Translations under genes and position numbers: made by a program
Assembly: GCF_000257645.1 (NCBI RefSeq)
Contig: NZ_AJHJ01000010.1
Span: 1-64,000, forward strand
Direction of reading: 5' to 3'
Length of the DNA: 64,000 nucleotides
Origin: Serratia sp. M24T3
GTDB taxonomy: Bacteria > Pseudomonadota > Gammaproteobacteria > Enterobacterales > Enterobacteriaceae
Notes under the pieces: generated by a model
The model's input: the letters and a program-made list of their open reading frames with translations, nothing else
Told to the model about the DNA's origin: nothing
Databases searched by the model: none
In this document: one piece after another, positions 28,105 through 38,495 of the stretch
Numbering within the stretch: the first letter of the stretch is position 1
Layout of the letters: each line of letters opens with the position of its first letter

Positions 28105-28862
28105 TGGAAAATAGTTTGGAGTTTGCCAACAAACGCGTATGGGTGACCGGCGCGGGGCAGGGCATTGGTTACACGACTGCGCTGGCCTTCGTTAAAGCCG
28201 GGGCCGAAGTTATAGGCTTTGATCGGCATTTCGGTAGTAGTCACTATCCTTTTCGCACTGAAGTGCTGGATATCACCGATGTCAAAGCGGTGCGCGAAGT
28301 GTGTCAGCGTGTGTTGGCTGAAAATGATCGACTGGACGTGCTGGTCAATGGTGCAGGTATTTTACGCATGGGCGTCACCGATGAGCTCAGCGATGATGAC
28401 TGGAATGACTGCCTGGCAGTCAATGCTGGCGGGGCTTTCAATATGTTTCGCCATACGCTGCCGGTTTTTCGTCGCCAACAGCATGGTGCCATCGTCAGCA
28501 TTGCCTCCAATGCGGCACACGTTCCGCGCATTGGCATGTCTGCCTATTGTGCTTCAAAAGCGGCATTGCGCAGTTTGTGCCTGAGCGTGGGATTGGAAAT
28601 GGCTCCTTTTGGCGTGCGCTGTAACCTGATTTCTCCTGGCTCTACCGACACGCCGATGCAGCGCGGCTTGTGGACCTCGCCGGAAAGTGAGCAGAATACC
28701 ATCAACGGTTTTCCGGCACAGTTCAAACTGGGCATTCCTTTGGGGAAAATGGGTAAACCGCAAGACGTGGCCGATGCTGTGTTGTTTATGGCTTCTGACC
28801 GCGCAGGGCACATTACCATGCAGGATATTGTGATCGATGGCGGTGCGACTCTCGCTGCCTGA
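28104..28862 (+). CDS. entA: 2,3-dihydro-2,3-dihydroxybenzoate dehydrogenase EntA
   Basis: A 252-residue short-chain dehydrogenase that oxidises the EntB product to 2,3-dihydroxybenzoate using NAD. Visible: cofactor motif TGAGQGIG near residue 12, NGAG near 85, and the active-site Tyr/Lys in SAYCASKAAL near 147. I use ATG 28104, which overlaps the entB stop; a 10-residue longer frame lies wholly inside entB. Last gene of the operon: the entH thioesterase gene that follows entA in E. coli is missing, and an insertion-sequence-like scar follows. Confidence 0.95.
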   Translation: MENSLEFANKRVWVTGAGQGIGYTTALAFVKAGAEVIGFDRHFGSSHYPFRTEVLDITDVKAVREVCQRVLAENDRLDVLVNGAGILRMGVTDELSDDDWNDCLAVNAGGAFNMFRHTLPVFRRQQHGAIVSIASNAAHVPRIGMSAYCASKAALRSLCLSVGLEMAPFGVRCNLISPGSTDTPMQRGLWTSPESEQNTINGFPAQFKLGIPLGKMGKPQDVADAVLFMASDRAGHITMQDIVIDGGATLAA

Positions 28863-28904
28863 TAGATTACTGCTCTTTGGCTTGCAATAAAAAACCCACG
28901 GAAG

Positions 28905-28951
28905 TGAACTGCACCCCAAAAGTTGGATACCCGACTAAGTAAGGTGCAGTT
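28905..28951. mobile_element. Probable insertion-sequence end remnant (IS3/IS150-group-like)
   Basis: TGAACTGCACCCCAAAAGTT at 28905 resembles the left terminal repeat of IS150-group IS3 elements, and GGTGCAGTT (28943-28951) is the inverted match of AACTGCACC (28907-28915). No transposase remains. The 9-base stem with a following T-run may now terminate entCEBA transcription. Family assignment is from memory of IS ends. Confidence 0.45.
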
Positions 28952-28961
28952 TTTTATGGTG

Positions 28962-29885
28962 CTACCAGTGGCGAATCAACTTTTTGACCTTGATCAGTTT
29001 GCGTTTATAGCTAATCCGAACATTGGGATGCAGCAGGAAAGGCAGCATATCCACGTCCTCGATATTCTGTTTGATCGCGCCTCGGTCCTTCCATTTTGAA
29101 ATCGTCAAATGGTTGCGATTAACAAATTCTATCCAATGACAGACTTGAAGGAATCGAAACTCTCCCTGCAGCACTAAAGACATTTGATCCAACCCTTTTC
29201 TGCACAGATGTATTTTCTCTTCACTGATATCGCTAGACAGCGTATTACCGTGCTTGAAGTACAAATAGGGGCCGGTTGCAGAAAGGTAGATTTTTTTGCA
29301 GCTCTTTAATACCTCAGGGAAAGCGAAAGAATCTTCGTAGCAAATATAGTTAGGGAATTTGCAGTGCAAAAGAATACTGCGCTTAATAAATTTGCCAATA
29401 AAGTGTGCCTGGAATGCCTGATGAATCAGATATTTTTTTATCGCAGCGTTGGTAGTAATCGGTTTGGGTTGCAGTGCTTGGCTAACCGCAGGCACGTCAT
29501 TGTTTCTGACTTCGGTCAGGCGAGTGATAAGCATGTCGGGGTGATGGCTGCCAAGAAAATCGATGACTTCAATCATGGATCCAGCCTGTAGCTGGTCATC
29601 GCCATCAACCATGGTGATATATTCGCCCTGGGCTTTGGAAACGCCGAAATTCCTGACCTTACCAATATTTTTGTAGGCGACGTTATACAAGATGACATTG
29701 CTTTGGCTCTCGGCGAACTGCTGGTAAATATCGCCGGTGGCATCGGTGGAAGAGTCATTTATAAGCATGATCTCACACTGAGAGAATTTATCCCCCAAAG
29801 CCAGTTTGATTGAGTCAAGGCATGATGTTAAGTGCTGAGCACAATTATGCGCCGTGACTATTACACTCAAGTCATATTGTTTCAT
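28962..29885 (-). CDS. Family 2 glycosyltransferase
   Basis: A 307-residue GT-A fold glycosyltransferase. N-terminal nucleotide-sugar binding region LSVIVTAHNCAQHLTSCLDS, LINDSSTDATGDIYQQF, and the metal-binding DGDD near residue 95 (YITMVDGDDQLQ). The C-terminal half is Lys/His-rich with no membrane segment. Substrate cannot be read from the sequence; lipopolysaccharide core, O-antigen or another surface glycan is likely. The gene stands alone, minus strand, between the siderophore cluster and tRNA-Phe, and looks AT-richer than the flanks. Its 3' end abuts the IS-like scar, so its C-terminus may not be original. Confidence 0.82.
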   Translation of the reverse strand: MKQYDLSVIVTAHNCAQHLTSCLDSIKLALGDKFSQCEIMLINDSSTDATGDIYQQFAESQSNVILYNVAYKNIGKVRNFGVSKAQGEYITMVDGDDQLQAGSMIEVIDFLGSHHPDMLITRLTEVRNNDVPAVSQALQPKPITTNAAIKKYLIHQAFQAHFIGKFIKRSILLHCKFPNYICYEDSFAFPEVLKSCKKIYLSATGPYLYFKHGNTLSSDISEEKIHLCRKGLDQMSLVLQGEFRFLQVCHWIEFVNRNHLTISKWKDRGAIKQNIEDVDMLPFLLHPNVRISYKRKLIKVKKLIRHW

Positions 29886-30167
29886 CTATATAATTTCTTA
29901 GTCGCTAAAGGAACCACTTTGGGTTGAGCCACTGCGTCAACAATCAGTTTAGCATTCTGGTTGCTGACTGCCTGTCGGGTTATTTTAGCAAATTCAATGA
30001 GGGTTATGTCACAAAGCCGAAACAATTCTCAGATGTTTAATAAAAATATCAGGCTGAGGCCATTAATTTAGGCAGGACTTATCGTTAGATAAATTTAAAT
30101 GGTGAAAATTTTCAGGGCGTTGCGTTTGAAGTGGTAGGAGCGAAGAAGTGATTGGTGGGAAGAATCT
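29886..30167. other. AT-rich intergenic region upstream of the glycosyltransferase
   Basis: About 280 bases with no convincing gene. It should hold the leftward promoter of the glycosyltransferase and the end of the tRNA-Phe repeat transcript. I see no operator I can name. Confidence 0.4.
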
Positions 30168-30223
30168 GAAAGCAAAAAACCCGCCATAGGCGAGTTCTTC
30201 TAAATAGGGTGCCCGGACTCGGA
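30168..30223 (-). repeat. Second copy of tRNA-Phe 3' end plus terminator (direct repeat)
   Basis: This 56-base segment repeats 30331-30386 with three differences. Read on the minus strand it holds the last bases of tRNA-Phe (CCGAGTCCGGGCACC) followed by a terminator hairpin. The 163-base period and the palindrome-rich spacer recall the tandem repeats downstream of tyrT in E. coli (rtT RNA), which also include the tRNA 3' end. An attachment-site duplication is the other reading. Confidence 0.7.
30172..30197 (-). terminator. Distal terminator in the tRNA-Phe repeat
   Basis: Minus-strand hairpin AACTCGCC / GGCGGGTT followed by a T-run; a slightly degenerate copy of the one at 30335-30360. Confidence 0.7.
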
Positions 30224-30330
30224 CAAAAACGTTGGGAACGTTTTGAACAGCGCTTGCGCTGGTCCGTCAGGGTGAGTCTCATGGATGAGACGAATAATCG
30301 AACGCAGTTCGATGGAGAGTCCGGATCACA

Positions 30331-30386
30331 GAAAGCAAAAAACCCGCCATAGGCGGGTTCTTCTAAATATGGTGCCCGGACTCGGA
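30331..30386 (-). repeat. First copy of the tRNA-Phe 3' end plus terminator repeat
   Basis: It includes the true 3' end of tRNA-Phe and its terminator, and is repeated at 30168-30223. Between the copies lies a spacer with several short palindromes (AACGTTgggAACGTT, CAGCGCttGCGCTG, GTCTCATggATGAGAC, TCGAACgcaGTTCGA). Confidence 0.7.
30335..30360 (-). terminator. Terminator of tRNA-Phe
   Basis: Minus-strand GAACCCGCC / GGCGGGTT hairpin with a TAT loop and six T, starting 10 bases after the tRNA. Confidence 0.88.
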
Positions 30387-30445
30387 ATCGAACCAAGGAC
30401 ACGGGGATTTTCAATCCCCTGCTCTACCGACTGAGCTATCCGGGC
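30370..30445 (-). tRNA. pheU: tRNA-Phe (GAA anticodon)
   Basis: 76 nt with CCA encoded. On the minus strand it begins GCCCGGATAGCTC and ends TCCGGGCACCA, with GAA in the anticodon loop (TTGAAAA). It lies next to yjdC, as pheU does in E. coli, a known integration hotspot. A good promoter lies directly upstream. Confidence 0.97.
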
Positions 30446-30455
30446 AACGGGGCGC

Positions 30456-30484
30456 ATTAAACCGTATTGGCACTTGGTCGTCAA
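30456..30484 (-). promoter_or_regulatory. Sigma-70 promoter of tRNA-Phe with GC-rich discriminator
   Basis: On the minus strand TTGACG, 17-base spacer, TTTAAT, then GCGCCCC before the tRNA. The GC-rich discriminator is typical of stringently controlled stable-RNA promoters. Confidence 0.85.
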
Positions 30485-30576
30485 CGCATTTATGCATTAA
30501 AGCCGTTAAAAGCTGACTGATTGCTGGCTTTTCAGACAAAAATCACGATTTTGGCATCAATTTAAGTCTTCAGACT

Positions 30577-31152
30577 TCAGGAAAGCGCGCCATGTTCGCG
30601 ACAGCGCGCAATGTTCAACACGTCTTCCGCCAGACGATGAGCAACTTCGACATCATGCAACTGACGTTTTACCAGTAGCCTGCTTAAACAACCTTCCAGA
30701 ATCAGCTCCATTTGGTGGGCAACCATTTCGGCATCGTCTGATCCCATCTCTTGTAACAGCGACAGGGTATAGTGATAAGACGCCTGTTTCTGCTGCTCGG
30801 CAAGCTGGTGAATTGGCGATTCGCGATCCGGGTAAAAACTGCATGCTGCAATAAACAGACAGCCAGGATAGCGCTCTTGCCTGACCTGCTCGTTAAGAAC
30901 CTTATAACGTGCCAGCAGTTTTTGCGGCGGCGTCAGGGTCTCATCAAGCAATAACTGCCGACGCCAGACCTCAATCTGCTCACCGTGATGGCGCAGGCTG
31001 TCGTAAAGCAGCGCTTCGGCATCGGGCCAGTAAAGGGTTAGCTCGTTGAGAGGAACATCAACCAACTCGGCAACGGAGTCTAGCGACAAGGTTGCCAGAC
31101 CGCGTTGTTCTAAAAAGTTAAGCGTTTGATCTAATACCTGTTCACGTAGCAC
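30577..31152 (-). CDS. yjdC: TetR-family regulator YjdC
   Basis: A 191-residue TetR-type regulator: N-terminal helix-turn-helix (about residues 10-50, [20 protein letters not shown]) and a ligand-binding C-terminus containing [16 protein letters not shown] and [12 protein letters not shown], matching E. coli YjdC in length and sequence. I start at GTG 31152, preceded by AGGAGG with a 6-base gap and aligning with the E. coli start; an ATG seven codons upstream would place the ribosome site inside the gene. Its targets are unknown. It lies downstream of dsbD on the same strand, as in E. coli. Confidence 0.9.
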   Translation of the reverse strand: MLREQVLDQTLNFLEQRGLATLSLDSVAELVDVPLNELTLYWPDAEALLYDSLRHHGEQIEVWRRQLLLDETLTPPQKLLARYKVLNEQVRQERYPGCLFIAACSFYPDRESPIHQLAEQQKQASYHYTLSLLQEMGSDDAEMVAHQMELILEGCLSRLLVKRQLHDVEVAHRLAEDVLNIARCREHGALS

Positions 31153-31294
31153 TTTGTTCCTCCTCTCCTGCATGACTGGCGCCCTGAATCAATGGGCTAT
31201 CCTAAGCTCAGCCACGCCGGAAAACATGCATTTCTTGATGCTATTATCGCCGCTCTAACCGATGGGTAATAATAACTCTGGGTTTCAGTTTCGT

Positions 31295-33067
31295 TTAAGG
31301 CTGAGTATTGTGCAAATGATTGCTGAATTCGGCGCTGTCCATAAAACCGGTAACCCGTGACTGTGGGATTTCCTTACCCTCAGGCCCAAAGAATAAAATA
31401 GTCGGCAGCCCCAGCACGTTCAGGCGCTTGAGCAGTGCAGCCTGTTCCGCACTATTTTGAGTGACATCCGCCTGTAATAATAAGGTGTTGGCAAGAGCGC
31501 TATGCACCTCGGGAGCCGTGAATGTGTACTTGTCGAACTCTTTACAGGCGACACACCAGTCAGCGTAAAGATCTAGCATCACGCGTTTGCCGTGCGCCTG
31601 CTGCAATGCAGCATTAAGCTGTTCAACATTCTGAATTTTCTGAAAATTAAGCTTTTGAGTGGCTGACTTGGCGGCATCAGGCTGCCCAAATACCCAATCC
31701 TGCAACGGGCGACTAACAATCAGCGCAGCGGCGAGAAACACCAGCTGGAGTAGCCTGACCAGCCCGCGTGAACTTTTCAGGCTTAGCTGCAATGCCCAGC
31801 CGAAGAAGGCGATGCCGAGAATACTCCACAGACGCAGCCCCCAGGTATCGCCCAATATTCTTTCCAGCAAAAACACCGGCAGTGCCAGAATGACAAAACC
31901 AAAGCCTTCTTTGACATAGTGCATCCACGGACCGCTTCGCGGCAGCAGACGATTACCAAACATTGTGGCGGCGATCAGAGGGATCCCCATGCCCAGCGCG
32001 TACAGATACAGCGTGCCTGCTCCGGCCCACGGATTTCCGCTTTGTGCGATATAAAGCAAAATAGCGCTGAGTGGCGCAGTGGTGCAAGGAGAACAAATCA
32101 GCCCGGCCAGAGCGCCCATGATAAACACGCCAATCAGCGATCCGCCTTTTTGCTCATTACTCATCAGCGCAAGCCGTGTCTGCACGGAGGAAGGGAGTTG
32201 CAGTGTAAACAGGCCGAACATCGACAGCGCCAGAGCAATAAACATCACAGACAGTGCAATCAGCACCCACGGGCTTTGCAGTGCTGCCTGAAACTGCAAT
32301 CCGGCTGCGGCAACAATGACACCAAGCAGCGTGTAAGTTAGCGCCATACCCTGCACATACAGCATGGCCAGCAAAAAGATACGTTTAAGGCTGTGTGGGC
32401 GTTCGCGGCCCAGAATTATGCTCGAAATCAATGGGTACATCGGCAGTACGCAAGGGGTAAAGGCGATACCGATACCGATAATCAAAGCCCACAGCGGTGA
32501 GAATGGCAAAGGCGTGCTCTGTGCTGCGCTTTGCACGCCAACCGGGGCTGCTGGCGTCGTAACCGTGGCGGTATTGGTATTGTCAGCTGTGCCTGAATTC
32601 GTATAAGCCGCCACCTCGGCAAGCGGGATCTCGCGCGTTTCCGGTGGATAACAGAAACCTGCCGCCGCGCAGCCCTGATAGGTTACGCGGACTTTGGCGT
32701 CGGCCTTCACCTCGCGCAGCGGGATTGAAATATTCAGCGCGTTTTTGTAGATCTCGGAATCACCGAAAAATTCGTCATGGTGCGCCAAACCTTTTGGCAA
32801 AATATACGCCGCCAATGTGGCGTTGGCGGGCACGATTTCGATTTTCTGACGATAGAGATAGTAGCCGTCTTTTATTTGCCAGTTGAGAGCAAGATCCGAG
32901 CCTTTCTGAGAAAAATCAAAATTGAATGCCTGATCGACAGTAACAAAATGTGGCGTATCAGACCCGCCAAACAGCGATGCCCGGCTGCTGGTTGGCAAAA
33001 GCAACAGGCTGCATAACAGCAGACAGCAAAGCGGGAATAATTTTTTTAAAACTCGGTAATCCGTCAC
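31295..33067 (-). CDS. dsbD: Thiol:disulfide interchange protein DsbD
   Basis: A 590-residue inner-membrane reductase that carries electrons from thioredoxin to periplasmic DsbC, DsbG and cytochrome maturation proteins. Signal peptide at about 1-30, periplasmic nDsbD domain with cysteines in [11 protein letters not shown], eight membrane segments with cysteines in [11 protein letters not shown] and [11 protein letters not shown], and a C-terminal thioredoxin-like domain with CVACK near residue 495. The start is GTG at 33067, without a clear ribosome site. In E. coli cutA and dcuA precede dsbD; here 257 bases and a terminator separate it from aspA. Confidence 0.94.
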   Translation of the reverse strand: MTDYRVLKKLFPLCCLLLCSLLLLPTSSRASLFGGSDTPHFVTVDQAFNFDFSQKGSDLALNWQIKDGYYLYRQKIEIVPANATLAAYILPKGLAHHDEFFGDSEIYKNALNISIPLREVKADAKVRVTYQGCAAAGFCYPPETREIPLAEVAAYTNSGTADNTNTATVTTPAAPVGVQSAAQSTPLPFSPLWALIIGIGIAFTPCVLPMYPLISSIILGRERPHSLKRIFLLAMLYVQGMALTYTLLGVIVAAAGLQFQAALQSPWVLIALSVMFIALALSMFGLFTLQLPSSVQTRLALMSNEQKGGSLIGVFIMGALAGLICSPCTTAPLSAILLYIAQSGNPWAGAGTLYLYALGMGIPLIAATMFGNRLLPRSGPWMHYVKEGFGFVILALPVFLLERILGDTWGLRLWSILGIAFFGWALQLSLKSSRGLVRLLQLVFLAAALIVSRPLQDWVFGQPDAAKSATQKLNFQKIQNVEQLNAALQQAHGKRVMLDLYADWCVACKEFDKYTFTAPEVHSALANTLLLQADVTQNSAEQAALLKRLNVLGLPTILFFGPEGKEIPQSRVTGFMDSAEFSNHLHNTQP

Positions 33068-33268
33068 GGGAGCGTTTTCTCTATATATGTCGATAAGGCG
33101 TTGCTGATTTCAATCGCCTGTTTTTTAACCCGCGATTATAACCGTCATCGGGGAATACGAGAACGGTAGGGGCCAGGTATTAAGATTCTTTACACAAAAA
33201 ATAAGGTAAACCAACGAGATAAGTGCCCGTAAAACTGTTAGAGAATGATGCCGCTGCCTATATGGCGG

Positions 33269-33306
33269 AAAAAAAAGGCGCGAGGTAGATTTAAACCTCG
33301 CGCCTT
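33269..33306 (-). terminator. Terminator of aspA
   Basis: Perfect 12-base stem AAGGCGCGAGGT / ACCTCGCGCCTT; on the minus strand the hairpin is followed by eight T. It lies 18 bases beyond the aspA stop. Confidence 0.92.
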
Positions 33307-33324
33307 CAGCTGTTACCAAAAAAT

Positions 33325-34761
33325 TTATTGCTCGTTTTCGTCGGTGTAGCGTTTTGCCTTGTAGGCCGGATGCATCAGGTTCTCGATAGAGAAAATATCA
33401 TCCAGCTCGGCCTCGGTCAGTAACCCACGTTCCAACACCACTTCGCGCACGCTTTTACCGGTTTCTGCGCAAATCTTGCCAACAATGTCGCCATTGTGGT
33501 GGCCGATAAACGGATTCAGATAGGTGACAATGCCGATCGAGTTAAAGACATAGAATTCGCAAACTTCTTTGTTGGCGGTGATGCCGTTAATGCATTTTTC
33601 CAGCAGGTTGTAGCAGGCGTTGGTCAGAATATGAATTGACTCAAACATTGCCTGGCCGATAACCGGCTCCATTACGTTAAGCTGCAATTGTCCTGCTTCT
33701 GCCGCCATCGTGACACAAACGTCGTTGCCGATGACCTTGAAGCACACCTGATTCACCACTTCCGGGATCACAGGATTGACCTTGGCAGGCATGATTGACG
33801 AACCAGCCTGCAATTCAGGCAGGTTGATTTCATTCAGACCCGCGCGCGGCCCGGAAGACAGCAGGCGAAGGTCGTTACAGATTTTAGACAGCTTGACTGC
33901 CAGGCGTTTTAGCGAGCTGTGCACCATCACGTAAGCGCCACAGTCAGAGGTTGCTTCAATCAGGTCTTCCGCTGGCACACATGGCAGATTGCTGACTTCT
34001 GCCAGCTTCTGTACCGCCAGCGCCTGATAGCCTTCCGGCGTATTCAGACGAGTACCGATTGCGGTCGCGCCGAGGTTAACTTCGAGCAGCAATTCGCCGG
34101 TACGCAGCAGATTACGGGTTTCTTCTTTTAGCAGAACGTTGAAGGCGTGGAACTCCTGACCCAGCGTCATCGGCACTGCGTCTTGCAACTGAGTACGGCC
34201 CATCTTAAGAATTTTTGCGAACTCAACCGCCTTACGCTCAAAACCGTCACCCAGCTGGGCAATGGCGTCAATCAGCTTTAACTGTGAAGAGTAGACCGCC
34301 AGACGGAAGCCGGTCGGGTAGGCATCGTTGGTGGACTGGCATTTGTTCAGATGGTCGTTGGGGTTGAGGAATTGGTAATCACCTTTCTGGTGCCCCATCA
34401 GCTCGAGACCAATGTTCGCCAACACCTCATTGGTGTTCATGTTAACGGAGGTACCGGCACCGCCCTGGAAAACATCGATCGGGAACTGATCCATGCATTT
34501 CCCTTTGTCCAACACTTCATCACAAGCCTGAATAATGATGTCGGCTATTTTACGCGGGATAGTCTGCAGCTCTTTATTAGCTAATGCGGCAGCTTTCTTG
34601 ACCATCACCATGCCCCGGACAAACTCGGGAACATCGCTGATTTTAGTGTTACTGATATAAAAGTTTTCAACAGCGCGCAGGGTATGGATACCCCAGTAAG
34701 CATCGGCAGGGACTTCACGTGTACCCAGCAGATCTTCCTCGATACGTATCGTATTTGACAT
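33325..34761 (-). CDS. aspA: Aspartate ammonia-lyase
   Basis: A 478-residue fumarase/aspartase enzyme converting L-aspartate to fumarate and ammonia in the cytosol, important for fumarate respiration and nitrogen release. Signatures: [17 protein letters not shown] near residue 100, [11 protein letters not shown] near 140, and the flexible catalytic loop [17 protein letters not shown] near 318. Sequence is very close to E. coli AspA over its full length. Its upstream region holds a consensus CRP site. The dcuA transporter gene that follows aspA in E. coli is absent. Confidence 0.97.
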   Translation of the reverse strand: MSNTIRIEEDLLGTREVPADAYWGIHTLRAVENFYISNTKISDVPEFVRGMVMVKKAAALANKELQTIPRKIADIIIQACDEVLDKGKCMDQFPIDVFQGGAGTSVNMNTNEVLANIGLELMGHQKGDYQFLNPNDHLNKCQSTNDAYPTGFRLAVYSSQLKLIDAIAQLGDGFERKAVEFAKILKMGRTQLQDAVPMTLGQEFHAFNVLLKEETRNLLRTGELLLEVNLGATAIGTRLNTPEGYQALAVQKLAEVSNLPCVPAEDLIEATSDCGAYVMVHSSLKRLAVKLSKICNDLRLLSSGPRAGLNEINLPELQAGSSIMPAKVNPVIPEVVNQVCFKVIGNDVCVTMAAEAGQLQLNVMEPVIGQAMFESIHILTNACYNLLEKCINGITANKEVCEFYVFNSIGIVTYLNPFIGHHNGDIVGKICAETGKSVREVVLERGLLTEAELDDIFSIENLMHPAYKAKRYTDENEQ

Positions 34762-35129
34762 GAGAACCTTCTTTTTGGTGCTGAACAGTTACAGGCTGAT
34801 TAGAGTTATGTTACAGACGCTGGACTAGATAAAATATTACACCATGCGACGCGGCTGCGGGTGGGATCATATGCTGCTTGGCGCGAAATGCACACTTTAA
34901 GTGCATTGCATCGTGGCATAAATACCAAAGGTTTATGGTTTTGTGAAATTTCTCACAATAAATCACTCCGACCAATTTAAATCTTACCCACAGGTTGAAA
35001 ACTCCCCTTAACGATACCATCTCAATGGAGTTAGTCCTCATAGGATAAGCCTATGGAGACCCCATTACAGAGTTCTGAATCGATGTCGTAAAGGATATTT
35101 TCAGAACTTCTTATTACAAGGAGAGCGCT
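34762..35129. promoter_or_regulatory. Divergent aspA/fxsA promoter region
   Basis: A 368-base non-coding region. It contains a consensus CRP site (listed separately), a run of AT-rich sequence near 35025-35115 that could hold the fxsA promoter, and an AAGGAG ribosome site before fxsA. No gene is seen. Confidence 0.6.
34942..34957. promoter_or_regulatory. CRP binding site upstream of aspA
   Basis: TGTGA-N6-TCACA with exact half sites, inside TTTTGTGAAATTTCTCACAA. It lies about 180 bases before the aspA start. AspA is CRP-activated in E. coli, so this site probably serves it; fxsA is the other candidate. Confidence 0.82.
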
Positions 35130-35612
35130 GTGCGCTGGTTACCCCTTTTAGTGTTATTTCTATTGGCTTACATAGAAATAACCATATTCATTAAAGTTGC
35201 TGCTGCGATAGGCGTGGCAATGACTCTGCTGCTGGTGGTATTTACCTCCTGCGTCGGGGTGTCGCTGGTGCGAAATCAGGGCATGAAGACTCTTTTCCAG
35301 ATGCAGCAGAAAATGGCGCAGGGTGAAAGCCCGGCGGCTGAAATGGTCAAAAGTGTTTCCTTGGTATTGGCCGGTTTTTTGCTGGTAATACCTGGCTTCT
35401 TCACTGATATTCTCGGCCTGCTGCTTTTACTGCCGCCGGTGCAAAAACTGCTGACCCTGAGGCTGTTGCCGCATTTACGGGTCTATCGCCCCGGCGGTGC
35501 CGGCCCAACGGCAGGCAATACTTTTGAAGGCGAATTTCAGCGCAAGGATGAAAACCCCGAGCGTTTGATTCGCCCGTATGATGAAGATCGACACGATCCC
35601 AAGGATCATTAA
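35130..35612 (+). CDS. fxsA: FxsA family membrane protein
   Basis: A 160-residue inner-membrane protein with hydrophobic segments at about 2-20, 22-45, 75-95 and 96-112 and a hydrophilic, acidic C-terminal tail. FxsA overexpression lets F-plasmid-bearing E. coli escape exclusion by phage T7; its normal function is unknown. Start is GTG at 35130, 5 bases after AAGGAGAG. It precedes groS as in E. coli, but its 3' end is followed by the sigma-32 promoter of the chaperonin operon. Confidence 0.92.
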   Translation: MRWLPLLVLFLLAYIEITIFIKVAAAIGVAMTLLLVVFTSCVGVSLVRNQGMKTLFQMQQKMAQGESPAAEMVKSVSLVLAGFLLVIPGFFTDILGLLLLLPPVQKLLTLRLLPHLRVYRPGGAGPTAGNTFEGEFQRKDENPERLIRPYDEDRHDPKDH

Positions 35613-35652
35613 GTCGGCAGACAGGGAAAAACAAAAATTTTTCTTTTCTGCC

Positions 35653-35678
35653 CTTGAAGGGGCGCGGAATGCCCCCAT
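35653..35678 (+). promoter_or_regulatory. Sigma-32 heat-shock promoter of groSL
   Basis: CTTGAA (35653-35658), 14-base GC-rich spacer, CCCCAT (35673-35678) fits the RpoH consensus and resembles the E. coli groE promoter. It lies about 90 bases before groS. Confidence 0.9.
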
Positions 35679-35681
35679 TAA

Positions 35682-36062
<381 letters not shown>

Positions 36063-36090
36063 TCGCCTCATATCACTTTTTCTGAACTGA

Positions 36091-37767
<1,677 letters not shown>

Positions 37768-37831
37768 TCATCCCCCGGCAGCTTATCTGCTGAATTCCGG
37801 TGGCGTTTCGATGCCGTTGGAGTTAAAGAAG

Positions 37832-37859
37832 CCCGGCCTTTTTAGGTCGGGTTTTTTTT
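37832..37859 (+). terminator. Terminator of groSL
   Basis: CCCGGCCT / AGGTCGGG stem with a TTTTT loop (one G-T pair), followed by eight T. Confidence 0.9.
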
Positions 37860-38060
37860 ATTTGTACCTTTATTCCGCGCTGTTAAGTAAGATAAGTCTC
37901 ATCGTCCAGATCAAATAACGTGTAAACTAGTGGCGCGCTCTGCCACGGGTTCGTGTCAGATAATGCGTTGAATTCTGGGTAAACTCGGCAACGGATGCCT
38001 TAGATTGCGAAATGTTATCTGATAGGCGTTAGGTTCTTCTCAACACAAATGGGGAAAGAG

Positions 38061-38405
38061 ATGCGGATTAAAATGTTGCTTGGCCTTTCGGCAGTCATGC
38101 TGCTGGCAGGTTGCAGCACAGCACACCAATTAAGCTCTGCCGGTCAACAGGTGAAATTCACCGATGACAAACCGAGCAGCCACTGTCAGCTACTGGGAAC
38201 CGTGACCGGTGCTCAAAGTAACTGGATGTCAGGCACCTCGGGTGATGGCAGTTCCATGCGCGGTGCTGCAAACGACCTGCGTAACAAGGCGGCAGACATG
38301 GGCGGTAATACTATTTATGGTGCCAATAGCCCAACGCAGAGTGTTTTCTCCAGCTTTGCGCCGCTGGACAGCAAAATGGTCGGACAGGTTTATAAGTGCC
38401 CGTAA
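38061..38405 (+). CDS. yjeI: DUF4156 lipoprotein YjeI
   Basis: A 114-residue outer-membrane or periplasmic lipoprotein: signal with lipobox LLAGC near residue 17, then CQLLGTVTGAQSNW, SMRGAANDLRNKAADMGGN, and the C-terminal VGQVYKCP, all as in E. coli YjeI. The role is unknown. I start at ATG 38061 with GGGG 6 bases upstream; an ATG four codons earlier overlaps that site. Same position after groL as in E. coli; yjeJ is absent. Confidence 0.9.
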   Translation: MRIKMLLGLSAVMLLAGCSTAHQLSSAGQQVKFTDDKPSSHCQLLGTVTGAQSNWMSGTSGDGSSMRGAANDLRNKAADMGGNTIYGANSPTQSVFSSFAPLDSKMVGQVYKCP

Positions 38406-38433
38406 GCGGCCAGAACTGATAGCGCTAGCCAAT

Positions 38434-38464
38434 AAAAAAGGGATGCCAACGGGCATCCCTTTTG
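38434..38464. terminator. Bidirectional terminator between yjeI and epmB
   Basis: AAGGGATGCC / GGCATCCCTT hairpin with an AACG-type loop, A-run on the left and T-run on the right, between convergent genes. Confidence 0.9.
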
Positions 38465-38495
38465 CTTTCTTTTTAAATGAAACAGTGACAAAAAG

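Noticed and set aside
33068..33268. Possible remnant of cutA between dsbD and aspA
   Set aside because: No frame resembles CutA; the stretch is non-coding apart from a terminator.
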